Below, piece after piece: positions 1 to 6,183 of a DNA stretch of 11,729 nt. This DNA comes from Kiritimatiellia bacterium. Lineage in GTDB: Bacteria > Verrucomicrobiota > Kiritimatiellia > SLAD01. The notes beneath the pieces are model-generated. The model was given only the letters and a program-made list of their open reading frames with translations. It did no database searches and was not told where the DNA came from. The number at the start of each line of letters is the position of its first letter. The stretch's first letter is position 1. The DNA is taken from the NCBI GenBank assembly GCA_007128275.1, contig SKXR01000034.1, positions 1-11,729 of the forward strand, given 5' to 3'. The position numbers and the translations under genes were made by a program.

Positions 1-539
1 GATTCCTTCTGGGTGTAGGCCAACTGCCGGTTCCGTGGGAAGCGCTATTGCTCTCCATCGGCATCTACGTCGCCCTGCCGCTGGTCGCAGGCTATTTCTC
101 CCGCGTGTGGATTATTCGCGCCAAAGGTCTCGAATGGTTCACCGAGAAGTTTCTGCATGTACTCACTCCCGTCACGATCATTGCCCTGCTGACCACGCTG
201 GTGCTGCTCTTCAGCTTCAAGGGCGACGTGATCGTGGAGAACCCGCTGACGATCCTCTGGATTGCGATTCCCCTCTTTATTCAAACGATGCTCGTGTTCT
301 GGATTGGGTACGGCGCGGCTAAAGCCTTGAAACTGCGCTACGAGGATGCGGCGCCCGCCGCCATGATCGGCGCGTCGAACCATTTTGAAGTCGCCATCGC
401 CACGGCGGTGATGTTGTTCGGTCTCGGCTCCGGCGCGGCCCTGGCGACCGTGGTGGGCGTCTTGATCGAAGTGCCGCTGATGTTGTGGTTGGTGAAGATA
501 TGCGTTCGCACCAAGCATTGGTTCCCGACGGACGCCTGA
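1..539 (+). CDS. ACR3-family arsenite efflux permease, C-terminal part (5' truncated by window edge)
   Basis: The reading frame is open from base 3 (bases 1-2 belong to the preceding codon) to a TGA at 537-539, giving about 178 C-terminal residues of a polytopic membrane protein. The sequence alternates hydrophobic helices with short polar loops. It carries the pattern remembered for the last helices of ACR3 (BASS superfamily) arsenite/H+ antiporters: ENPL after a helix, IPLFIQT, then GASNHFE followed by GSGAALATVVGVLIEVP and an RTKHWF end. The Glu in GASNHFE (codon 387-389) is where ACR3 proteins have their conserved functional glutamate. The conserved cysteine of an earlier helix lies outside the window. 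The family pumps arsenite out across the cytoplasmic membrane. No arsR or arsC is visible, so an ars operon can only be assumed to the left. The TTG at 48 is internal, not a start. The gene converges on the minus-strand gene ending at 557. Confidence 0.9.
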   Translation, partial: FLLGVGQLPVPWEALLLSIGIYVALPLVAGYFSRVWIIRAKGLEWFTEKFLHVLTPVTIIALLTTLVLLFSFKGDVIVENPLTILWIAIPLFIQTMLVFWIGYGAAKALKLRYEDAAPAAMIGASNHFEVAIATAVMLFGLGSGAALATVVGVLIEVPLMLWLVKICVRTKHWFPTDA

Positions 540-555
540 ACCGGCTCAAGGACGA

Positions 556-585
556 TCTACGCGCGAGTGTTGATGAGCGCGTAGA
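556..585. other. Perfect 9-bp inverted repeat at the tail-to-tail gene junction
   Basis: TCTACGCGC (556-564) and GCGCGTAGA (577-585) pair perfectly around a 12-base loop. The element covers the last codons and TAG stop of the minus-strand membrane-protein gene and lies 17 bases past the stop of the + strand permease gene. No U-rich tract follows on either strand, so it is not a textbook intrinsic terminator. It could still help end or stabilise the two converging transcripts (inference). Confidence 0.4.
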
Positions 586-988
586 AAATCAGAACTAATC
601 CGATCAGGGCAAGCACCAGAAACGTGCCGTAAGCGAGCTTGATGTTGACGGGGGCCCCCACCCGAACGCTTTGTTTACGGAAAGCGATGTGTTTCGCGGC
701 TTCGCGGCCTCCGGCATCGAGATGGATCCCGCCGGCCACCAAGGCGGCCAGCGGCCACATGGCATGGTCGACGACCATGAGTACGCCCGCCGCGATAAGG
801 GTCCACAGCACCAGTGCGTCCCAGCGCGCGGCGTGCAACTCGGCGGTGCGAAAGAGCGGATCGGTATGTTCGTTCTTTTCCTGAAGCTTCCATCGTTGCG
901 CCCGTCTAAAGGCGACGGCCGAAACAAGCTGGCCGCCCCAGCCGACCATGCCAAGCACGATACAGATGATCCCGAGTGTCGCTTGCAT
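557..988 (-). CDS. Four-helix integral membrane protein of unknown function (143 aa)
   Basis: I do not recognise a named family. The protein starts at the ATG at 988, with AAGGAG eight bases upstream, and ends at a TAG at 557. Four hydrophobic segments are visible at about residues 4-27, 56-73, 75-90 and 117-139. The first loop is long and polar (residues 28-55) and holds a DPLFRTAELHAARWD block just before helix 2. A second polar loop (about 91-116) holds GGREAAKHIAFRK and VRVGAP. These charged, motif-like loops suggest a conserved cytoplasmic face rather than a random ORF. It lies 30 bases downstream of another four-helix protein on the same strand, so the two are probably co-transcribed. 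Both begin with MQAT and have similar size and topology, hinting at distant paralogy. No signal peptide or catalytic motif is evident. Confidence 0.75.
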   Translation of the reverse strand: MQATLGIICIVLGMVGWGGQLVSAVAFRRAQRWKLQEKNEHTDPLFRTAELHAARWDALVLWTLIAAGVLMVVDHAMWPLAALVAGGIHLDAGGREAAKHIAFRKQSVRVGAPVNIKLAYGTFLVLALIGLVLIFYALINTRA

Positions 989-1018
989 ACCCCGCGCTCC
1001 TTTCCCTGAGTCCCGATC

Positions 1019-1459
1019 TTATATCAACCGCCAAAGGACGTAGGCGATGACCGCCACGCCCCAGTAGACATAGCCGCCCCAATAGAAGGTGTAATAGGCC
1101 CACGGGCCCCAGGATGGATAGACGTACTCACGTTCGGAAAACCATAGGTGGACGGACACGTACACCGCGATGACCGCGACGCCAAACCATAGGATATATC
1201 CCCACATATGCCCAAGCAACACGCCCACACTGCCGGCGAGCAAGACGGGGAATTGGACCAGCACATCCGCCCAGGCGTAGGCATAGGCTCCCTTGAAGTG
1301 TGTCTTGTCGCGCCACTGTTCGCCCTTTCCTATGGCTACGTCCCGCGCCCGCTGGCTGTGCGGACGAATGAGGAGTAGCGCTTGGGCATACATGACCGGC
1401 AGATAGAGCAACACACCGACCACAACCAACGTCCACGTTAGATAGGTTGCTTGCATCAT
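1019..1459 (-). CDS. Four-helix integral membrane protein of unknown function (146 aa)
   Basis: No family is recognised. The frame starts at tandem ATGs (1459 and 1456) and stops at 1019. Only a weak GGACGAG ribosome-binding site precedes it, 23 bases after the stop of the FGE-fold gene, so translation may depend on the upstream gene. Hydrophobic segments lie at about residues 7-31, 62-82, 86-107 and 121-145. The loop between helices 1 and 2 (about 32-61) is polar and basic, with RPHSQRARD and GEQWRDKTHFKG. The loop before helix 4 and helix 4 itself are very rich in Tyr and Trp (residues 111-143, including SWGPWAYYTFYWGGYVYWG), which is typical of residues at a membrane interface. The arrangement mirrors that of the next gene (988-557): one helix, a polar loop, two close helices, then a final helix. 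It sits in the middle of a three-gene minus-strand cluster. Confidence 0.75.
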   Translation of the reverse strand: MMQATYLTWTLVVVGVLLYLPVMYAQALLLIRPHSQRARDVAIGKGEQWRDKTHFKGAYAYAWADVLVQFPVLLAGSVGVLLGHMWGYILWFGVAVIAVYVSVHLWFSEREYVYPSWGPWAYYTFYWGGYVYWGVAVIAYVLWRLI

Positions 1460-1482
1460 GCGACTCGTCCGCGAACGCGGAA

Positions 1483-2649
1483 TCAGAGGCTGCTGCGTAC
1501 CACACGAAATCCTTCGGCAAAGGTTCTTGACCCGGGATCGCTCGACAGCCGATTCGACACCCGACAGCCCGTGGGACCGAAATTCGACATTTCACCGCCG
1601 CGCAGTGTTCGCTTCGTTCCCGCAACAGGGCCGCGCGGATCGGTCGCGGGGGAGTAGGTGTAATAGCCCTCATCATACCAGTCCCAACACCAATGCCAGT
1701 GGTTGCCCGCCATGTCATACAGGCCAAAGCCGTTGGGCGGAAACGCATTGACGGGACTCCCGAGGAAGAACAATGGATACCCCGGATGATGACCGCAGGT
1801 CGGCCCATCGTCATAGGGGAAGATGAAGTCATCTCCGTCACAGGAGGCCTCATAGTTGGCGTGCAGGTGACTGATCCGATTACCCCAGGGGAACCGCCTT
1901 CCGGCCAGGCCGCCGCGCGCGGCATATTCCCATTCCGCCTCGGCCGGGAGTCGGTAGCCGTCCGCCGTCCAATCGCAGTCCGGATCGTCGGTCCCCGAAC
2001 GGAAGACGTTTCCGCTCACCGTATAACAGGGCGTCAGGCCCTCCTTTTCGCTCTTCGCGTTGCACCACTTGACCGCGTCGTACCACGTCACGTCACCGAC
2101 GGGATGGTTCGGCGGCTTCATGGCTTCCGTGTCGCCGCCATCATAAAGGAATGTGTATCCATTCGTTACGGCCCAGTTGTACACGCTGTCCCACTCGCCC
2201 TTCGTAACGGGGAATCGGCTCATATAGAATGAGGTCACCGTCACGCCATGAACCGGCAATTCATCGCTGGGAGCCCATGTGTCCCCCATCGTATCCCCCA
2301 TGAGAAACGTGCCGCCCGGGATAAAGAGCATGGCCGAGCGCGACTCGGCGTCCAGATCCTCACGGTTCAGCACAACCGCTTGGCGCTCCACGACCTCATC
2401 GGACACGAAGACTTCCATGTGCTCCAGCCACTCCGTGTCACCGACTAGCGTAGCGGCGCGAAGTACCCGGGCGGTAACACCTACGGCGGCGTTGGACCAT
2501 ACCAGCGTCCCATCCGATCTCCATCCGGTGATCACCGCGTCGGGCGGCGCTTCCACGGCAAAGAACTGAACCTCCGCCCTCCCGGCTCCGGCGATGATCG
2601 CAAGCATTCCGCCGACCACGCACACATAACGTCGCAGGCTGCGCTTCAT
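1483..2649 (-). CDS. Secreted SUMF1/FGE-fold protein, probably non-catalytic
   Basis: Starting at the ATG at 2649 gives 388 residues. This start is preferred over an in-frame ATG at 2685 because it has GGGAG seven bases upstream and begins directly with a signal peptide (basic MKRSLRRY, hydrophobic core to about residue 22, likely cleavage after GRA near residue 25). Residues about 27-105 form a small beta-rich region. From about 108 to the end is an FGE-sulfatase (SUMF1/EgtB/PvdO-like) domain: PGGTFLMGD, ELPVHGVTV, FPVTKGEW, HPVGDVTWYDAVKWCN, GYRLPAEAEWEYAARGG, FPWGN, GLYDMAGN and GFRVV. True formylglycine-generating enzymes need two active-site cysteines spaced CxxxxC near the C-terminus. 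Here the region reads RGGEMSNFGPTGCR, with a single Cys (about residue 362), so sulfatase activation is unlikely. The usual GNVWEW motif is GNHWHW. It is probably an exported binding or structural member of the fold. It leads a cluster with two small membrane-protein genes. Confidence 0.88.
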   Translation of the reverse strand: MKRSLRRYVCVVGGMLAIIAGAGRAEVQFFAVEAPPDAVITGWRSDGTLVWSNAAVGVTARVLRAATLVGDTEWLEHMEVFVSDEVVERQAVVLNREDLDAESRSAMLFIPGGTFLMGDTMGDTWAPSDELPVHGVTVTSFYMSRFPVTKGEWDSVYNWAVTNGYTFLYDGGDTEAMKPPNHPVGDVTWYDAVKWCNAKSEKEGLTPCYTVSGNVFRSGTDDPDCDWTADGYRLPAEAEWEYAARGGLAGRRFPWGNRISHLHANYEASCDGDDFIFPYDDGPTCGHHPGYPLFFLGSPVNAFPPNGFGLYDMAGNHWHWCWDWYDEGYYTYSPATDPRGPVAGTKRTLRGGEMSNFGPTGCRVSNRLSSDPGSRTFAEGFRVVRSSL

Positions 2650-2654
2650 GACAG

Positions 2655-2661
2655 GACTCCC
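2655..2661 (-). promoter_or_regulatory. Ribosome-binding site that decides the start of the FGE-fold gene
   Basis: Read on the minus strand, GTGGGAG ends seven bases before the ATG at 2649. It sits inside the coding frame if the upstream ATG at 2685 were used. It favours the internal start, which also exposes a normal signal peptide. Confidence 0.55.
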
Positions 2662-2748
2662 ACGGGTTAATCCCGAGTCAATCATCCACGAGGCGCAGAT
2701 TCATGGCTATCGGGAAAATCGCCGTTTTTCTGTGAGGCAATCCCCGAG

Positions 2749-2760
2749 ACCCTATAGGGT
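2749..2760. repeat. 12-bp perfect palindrome, possible operator
   Basis: ACCCTATAGGGT reads identically on both strands. It lies 100 bases upstream of the FGE-fold gene start and just beyond the terminator of the RRM gene. The region 2650-2780 must hold the FGE-gene promoter, but I could not find a convincing -35/-10 pair. The palindrome could be a regulator site or chance. Confidence 0.3.
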
Positions 2761-2780
2761 TTGCAGCGAGAAGGGTTGAA

Positions 2781-2827
2781 CAAAAAACGCCCCGCCGCAG
2801 GAAGCCCTGCGGAGGAGCGTTTTGTTT
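2781..2827 (-). terminator. Intrinsic terminator of the RRM gene, possibly bidirectional
   Basis: Arms 2784-2801 and 2806-2823 form an 18-position stem with only two non-Watson-Crick positions and an AAGC loop on the + strand. The inner stem is CCGCAGG/CCTGCGG. On the minus strand the hairpin is followed by TTTTTTGTT, a good U-tract, 22 bases past the RRM stop codon. On the + strand the right arm runs into TTTTGTTTT, so the element could also stop rightward transcription. Confidence 0.85.
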
Positions 2828-2844
2828 TCGTTGGTATCGATCAA

Positions 2845-3105
2845 TCAGCGAGGCGGGCGATCTTCGCGGGGACGGGCTTCATTCACCCGGACCGCACGAC
2901 CGGCGATGTCCTGGTTGTTGACCTCGTCAATCGCCTTTTGGCCTTCCTCGTTGCTCGGCATCTCGACAAAACCGAAACCACGGGAACGACCGGTGAACTT
3001 GTCCTTGATTACCTGGGCGGACGAAACCTGACCGAACTTTTCAAAAGCTTCGCGCAGGTCATCATCGGTTGCTTGGTAGGAAAGATTTCCCACATATATA
3101 TTCAC
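2845..3105 (-). CDS. Small single-RRM RNA-binding protein (86 aa)
   Basis: The protein is one RNA-recognition motif with almost nothing else. RNP2 is IYVGNL at residues 3-8 and RNP1 is RGFGFVEM at 42-49, with aromatic residues Y4, F44 and F46 at the RNA-stacking positions. The usual spacing and a DIAGRAVRVNEARPR beta-4 end are present. The tail is a short Arg/Pro-rich stretch (about 78-86) rather than the Gly-rich tail of some homologues. Bacterial members are typically 80-110 residues, bind single-stranded RNA in the cytoplasm and are often cold- or stress-induced (established for cyanobacterial Rbp proteins; only inferred here). The start is a GTG at 3105, chosen because AGAAGGAG lies seven bases upstream and the RNP2 strand begins at residue 3. 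The gene is monocistronic, with its own promoter, a structured leader and a strong terminator. Confidence 0.95.
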   Translation of the reverse strand: MNIYVGNLSYQATDDDLREAFEKFGQVSSAQVIKDKFTGRSRGFGFVEMPSNEEGQKAIDEVNNQDIAGRAVRVNEARPREDRPPR

Positions 3106-3112
3106 GAACGTA

Positions 3113-3120
3113 CTCCTTCT
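3113..3120 (-). promoter_or_regulatory. Strong ribosome-binding site fixing a GTG start for the RRM gene
   Basis: AGAAGGAG on the minus strand lies seven bases before the GTG at 3105. No in-frame ATG would keep the RNP2 motif, so this site decides the non-ATG start. Confidence 0.8.
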
Positions 3121-3138
3121 TCAGCCGCACTCATCCCG

Positions 3139-3176
3139 CGAATCCTGAGCCTGCAGCTCAAAGCCCCTTGGATTCG
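3139..3176 (-). promoter_or_regulatory. Stem-loop in the 5' leader of the RRM gene
   Basis: On the minus strand CGAATCC and GGATTCG (7 bp) enclose an inner TGAGC/GCTCA hairpin with a TGCAG loop. The element begins about eight bases after the predicted transcription start and ends 33 bases before the GTG. Structured leaders are known for cold-regulated RNA-binding protein genes. A thermosensing or self-binding role here is inference. Confidence 0.45.
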
Positions 3177-3190
3177 ACTAACCATCGCGC

Positions 3191-3219
3191 AGAGTAGGAT
3201 TTGCCGGGAGGCGAGGCAA
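3191..3219 (-). promoter_or_regulatory. Predicted sigma70-type promoter of the RRM gene
   Basis: On the minus strand TTGCCT (3219-3214) and TACTCT (3196-3191) are separated by exactly 17 bases. The match is moderate (-35 four of six, -10 three of six). Its position about 80 bases upstream of the start codon, after the lpdA stop, fits a separate transcript. Expected start near 3184. Confidence 0.45.
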
Positions 3220-3306
3220 GCAGTTTATGCGGGAAAATTTCACGCCCCATGCTCAGGCGCCCACGCGCCCTTTTGCCGCGTACGGCGACCGGAAATGGGC
3301 CCGCCT

Positions 3307-4728
3307 TTATATGTGCAGTGCGCGTTTATGCACATCCAACGCCGCTTCATGCACGGCCTCCGACATGGTCGGGTGGGCGTGGACAATGCAGGCCAGATCC
3401 TCGGCACTGGCATTGTATTCCATGGCCACCACCGCTTCCGCAATCAACTCGGACGCGGACGCCCCGAAGATGTGCACCCCCAGAATCTCGTCCGTGTCCG
3501 CGGCCGCAATGACCTTGACCATGCCGACCGTTTCCTCCATGGCCAGCGCCCGGCCGCTGGCGCGCAGGGGGAAGGTGCCGGACCGGAATTCGCGCGCTTC
3601 TTTCTTCAACGCCTTCTCCGTCTTGCCCACCCACGCGATCTCGGGCCAGGTATAGATCACCCATGGAATCGTCTCATGATTGACGCGCGTCTTCTTCCCC
3701 GCGATCCGCTCGGCCACCATCACGCCCTCCTCAGATCCTTTGTGCGCAAGCATCGGCCCCTGCACGACGTCGCCAATGGCGTAAATATCCGGGATGTTGG
3801 TGCAGCAGAACTCATCGACATGGATATAGCCGCTCTCGTCGATGAACAAATCCACCTCCGTCGCGTTCAATCCGTCGGTGTGCGGCTTGCGGCCCACCGC
3901 GACAACCACCTTGTCGACCTTCAAGTCGTGCACGCCGTCCGCATCCTCATATTCCAGGTCAACCCCATCCTTGCCGACCGCTGCGCTTTTGACGCGAGCG
4001 CCCAGATGGATGTCGAGGCCTTGCCGCTTGAATTCCTTCAAGGCTTCCTTGGCAATCTGCTCATCCGTCATGGTCAGGAAGTCGTCCATCGCCTCAAGGA
4101 CCACCACATCCGCCCCCAGTCGGCTCCACACGGAACCCAACTCCAAACCGATCACCCCGGCGCCGATCACGCCCAACCGCTTCGGCACTTCGGTGAAATC
4201 GAGCGCGCCGGTGGAATCCACAATGTGGTCCTGATCGATCGTCAAACTTGGAATCGTGCGCGGCACGGAACCCGTGGCGATAATGATGTGTTTCGCCTGC
4301 ACGACCTCTTTCTCGCCCTCCCCGCTTGTCGGCTTCACGCTAACCTTCATGCCCAGCTCAAGACGCCCATGCCCCTTCAACCAGGTAATCTTGTTCTTTT
4401 TGAACAGGCCGGCCACCCCCTGCGTCAGGGTCGACACAATCTTGTCCTTGCGCGCAATCATGGTGGGCACATCCAGCGACACCTCTTTGGCCTTGATCCC
4501 GTGCGAATCGAACTTATGCAGCACACGATGATAATGTTCGGACGAATCCAACAAGGCTTTGGAAGGGATACAGCCCGCGTTCAGGCAGGTGCCTCCCAGC
4601 ACATGCTTCCCCTTCTTCCCGATGTATTCATCGACCAAGGCCGTGGACATACCCAATTGCGCCGACCGGATGGCGGCCACATACCCTGCGGGACCGCCCC
4701 CGATAACCACTACATCAAATTCTTTCAT
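3307..4728 (-). CDS. lpdA: Dihydrolipoyl dehydrogenase, E3 of the 2-oxoglutarate dehydrogenase complex
   Basis: This flavoprotein re-oxidises the dihydrolipoyl group of the E2 subunit and passes electrons through FAD to NAD+. The 473-residue length is normal for the family. The N-terminus holds the FAD-binding GGGPAGYVAA (residues 10-19). The redox-active disulfide is C48/C53 in GGTCLNAGCIPSK. A second dinucleotide-binding GAGVIGLELG binds NAD. YAIGDVVQGPMLAHK is the conserved second FAD contact. The C-terminal HAHPTMSE supplies the catalytic His (about H452) and its Glu partner (E457) from the dimer interface. The insert before the first Cys (DEYIGKKGKHVLGGT) resembles E3 proteins of proteobacterial 2-oxoglutarate dehydrogenases, as remembered. 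The start ATG has GGGAG upstream. It lies 39 bases after sucB with no terminator between them and is the last gene of the run. The same E3 may also serve pyruvate dehydrogenase or glycine cleavage. Confidence 0.97.
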   Translation of the reverse strand: MKEFDVVVIGGGPAGYVAAIRSAQLGMSTALVDEYIGKKGKHVLGGTCLNAGCIPSKALLDSSEHYHRVLHKFDSHGIKAKEVSLDVPTMIARKDKIVSTLTQGVAGLFKKNKITWLKGHGRLELGMKVSVKPTSGEGEKEVVQAKHIIIATGSVPRTIPSLTIDQDHIVDSTGALDFTEVPKRLGVIGAGVIGLELGSVWSRLGADVVVLEAMDDFLTMTDEQIAKEALKEFKRQGLDIHLGARVKSAAVGKDGVDLEYEDADGVHDLKVDKVVVAVGRKPHTDGLNATEVDLFIDESGYIHVDEFCCTNIPDIYAIGDVVQGPMLAHKGSEEGVMVAERIAGKKTRVNHETIPWVIYTWPEIAWVGKTEKALKKEAREFRSGTFPLRASGRALAMEETVGMVKVIAAADTDEILGVHIFGASASELIAEAVVAMEYNASAEDLACIVHAHPTMSEAVHEAALDVHKRALHI

Positions 4729-4767
4729 CTCGCTTCTCCCTTTGCACTACATCCCCCTCACCCGCCC

Positions 4768-6177
4768 TTACAAATTCAACAAGGTCCTTGCCGGGTCTTC
4801 CAGATTCTCCTTGATCGCGACCAGAAACTGCACGGCTTCGCGACCGTCGATGATCCGATGATCGTATGACAACGCCAGATACATGACGGGACGGATCACC
4901 ACCTGCCCCTCTTCCGCCACGGGCCGTTCCTGAATCTGGTGCATGCCCAAAATGGCGCTTTGCGGCGGATTCAGAATGGGCGTGGACAAGAGTGACCCGA
5001 AAATGCCGCCGTTCGTGATGCTGAACGTCCCGCCCGTCAGATCGTCCATCCCGAGCTTGCCTTCCCGCGCCCGGGTCGCGAAGTCGACGATATTCTTTTC
5101 GATATCCGCATAGGATTGCTGGTCGGCGTCCCGCAGAATCGGCACCACCAATCCCCGGTCGGTGCTGACCGCCACCCCGATGTCATAGTACCCGTGATAC
5201 ACCATGTCCTTGCCGTCGAGCGTGGCGTTGACCACGGGAAACTGCTTCAACGCGTCCACGGCGGCCTTCACAAAGAACGACATGAAACCCAGTTTCACCC
5301 CGTTGCTCTTCTCAAACTGTTCCTTGTACCGATTCCGCAGCTCCACGATCGGCTGCATGTTGACTTCGTTGAATGTCGTCAGAATGGCCGCCGTTTGCTG
5401 GGCTTCCACGAGGCGCTCGGCGATCCGCGCGCGTATACGCGACATGGCCACCCGCTTTTCGGGACGCCCCCCTCCGGCGCTCACGACGCTTTTCGCTTCC
5501 GGTCGCACTGAGGCGGCCGCTTCAGGCGCGGCCTGCTTCTCCGGCTCCTTCTTCTCCTCTTTCTCCACGTCCGTATCGCCCGCCTCCCGCTTATCGAGGT
5601 ATTGCAGGACGTCCCCTTTGGTGACCACGCCGCCGCGACCGGTGCCGTCAATTTCGTTCACGTCGAGATCGTGCTCCTCCACCATGCGCCGCACGGCGGG
5701 ACTCAGGCGCGCGGTGCCCGGTTCCTTTCCAGCCGGCTTTTCTTCCGCCTCTTCCCGGGATTCCTCAACCTTCTCGTCCGGTTCTTCCTTCTTCGCGGCT
5801 TGCTCCTCCGCCGCTTCGCCTCCGGAACGCTCTTTCTCCTGGTCCTCCTCGTCTTTCGCGTTCTTGTCGTCTTCGGCTTCCTTCGCGTCGGACTCTTCCG
5901 CGCCGGACTTCTTCTCGGGCGTTTTCCCGGACTTCCCTTCGCCCGATTCGATTCTCGCCAAGACCGTTCCGGGCTTCACGGAATCGCCCTCTTTGACCTC
6001 GATCCCGGACAATACGCCCGCTTCCGGCGCGGACACTTCCAGCACAATCTTGTCCGTTTCAATGTCGGCGACCTTCTCGTCGCGCTCCACGGAGTCGCCC
6101 TCCTGCTTATGCCAAGAGGTAAGGGTCCCTTCCTCCACGGATTCGGGGAACTGCGGCACTTTTACTTCTGCGGACAT
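4768..6177 (-). CDS. sucB: Dihydrolipoyllysine-residue succinyltransferase, E2 of 2-oxoglutarate dehydrogenase
   Basis: This core subunit transfers the succinyl group from E1 to CoA through a swinging lipoyl arm. Domain order over 469 residues: a lipoyl domain (about 3-77, lipoylated lysine K43 in ETDKI), a very charged Lys/Glu/Asp linker (about 78-155), a peripheral-subunit-binding domain (about 157-194, ARLSPAVRRMVEEHDLD to VVTKGDVLQYL), a second charged linker (about 195-235), then the acyltransferase domain (about 238-469). The catalytic residues are H440 and D444 in SYDHRIIDGREAV, and the protein ends EDPARTLLNL, typical of succinyl- rather than acetyltransferases. Linkers in many homologues are Ala/Pro-rich, so the acidic/basic composition is unusual. 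Only six bases separate it from the sucA stop, and its ribosome-binding site lies within sucA, so translation is probably coupled. LpdA follows. Confidence 0.97.
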   Translation of the reverse strand: MSAEVKVPQFPESVEEGTLTSWHKQEGDSVERDEKVADIETDKIVLEVSAPEAGVLSGIEVKEGDSVKPGTVLARIESGEGKSGKTPEKKSGAEESDAKEAEDDKNAKDEEDQEKERSGGEAAEEQAAKKEEPDEKVEESREEAEEKPAGKEPGTARLSPAVRRMVEEHDLDVNEIDGTGRGGVVTKGDVLQYLDKREAGDTDVEKEEKKEPEKQAAPEAAASVRPEAKSVVSAGGGRPEKRVAMSRIRARIAERLVEAQQTAAILTTFNEVNMQPIVELRNRYKEQFEKSNGVKLGFMSFFVKAAVDALKQFPVVNATLDGKDMVYHGYYDIGVAVSTDRGLVVPILRDADQQSYADIEKNIVDFATRAREGKLGMDDLTGGTFSITNGGIFGSLLSTPILNPPQSAILGMHQIQERPVAEEGQVVIRPVMYLALSYDHRIIDGREAVQFLVAIKENLEDPARTLLNL

Positions 6178-6183
6178 CGGCGT

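Noticed and set aside
1483..2649. True formylglycine-generating enzyme (sulfatase maturation)
   Set aside because: The copper-binding cysteine pair CxxxxC is missing from the C-terminal region and no sulfatase gene is nearby. Only the fold is supported.
3240..3290. Terminator directly after lpdA
   Set aside because: Short GC inverted repeats are present (GGCGC/GCGCC and GCCG/CGGC) but no U-tract follows on the minus strand.
2761..4869. A 702-codon open frame on the + strand across the RRM gene, lpdA and the end of sucB
   Set aside because: It is antisense to clear conserved genes, has no family motif and runs straight through a terminator hairpin. Long antisense frames are expected in GC-rich coding DNA.
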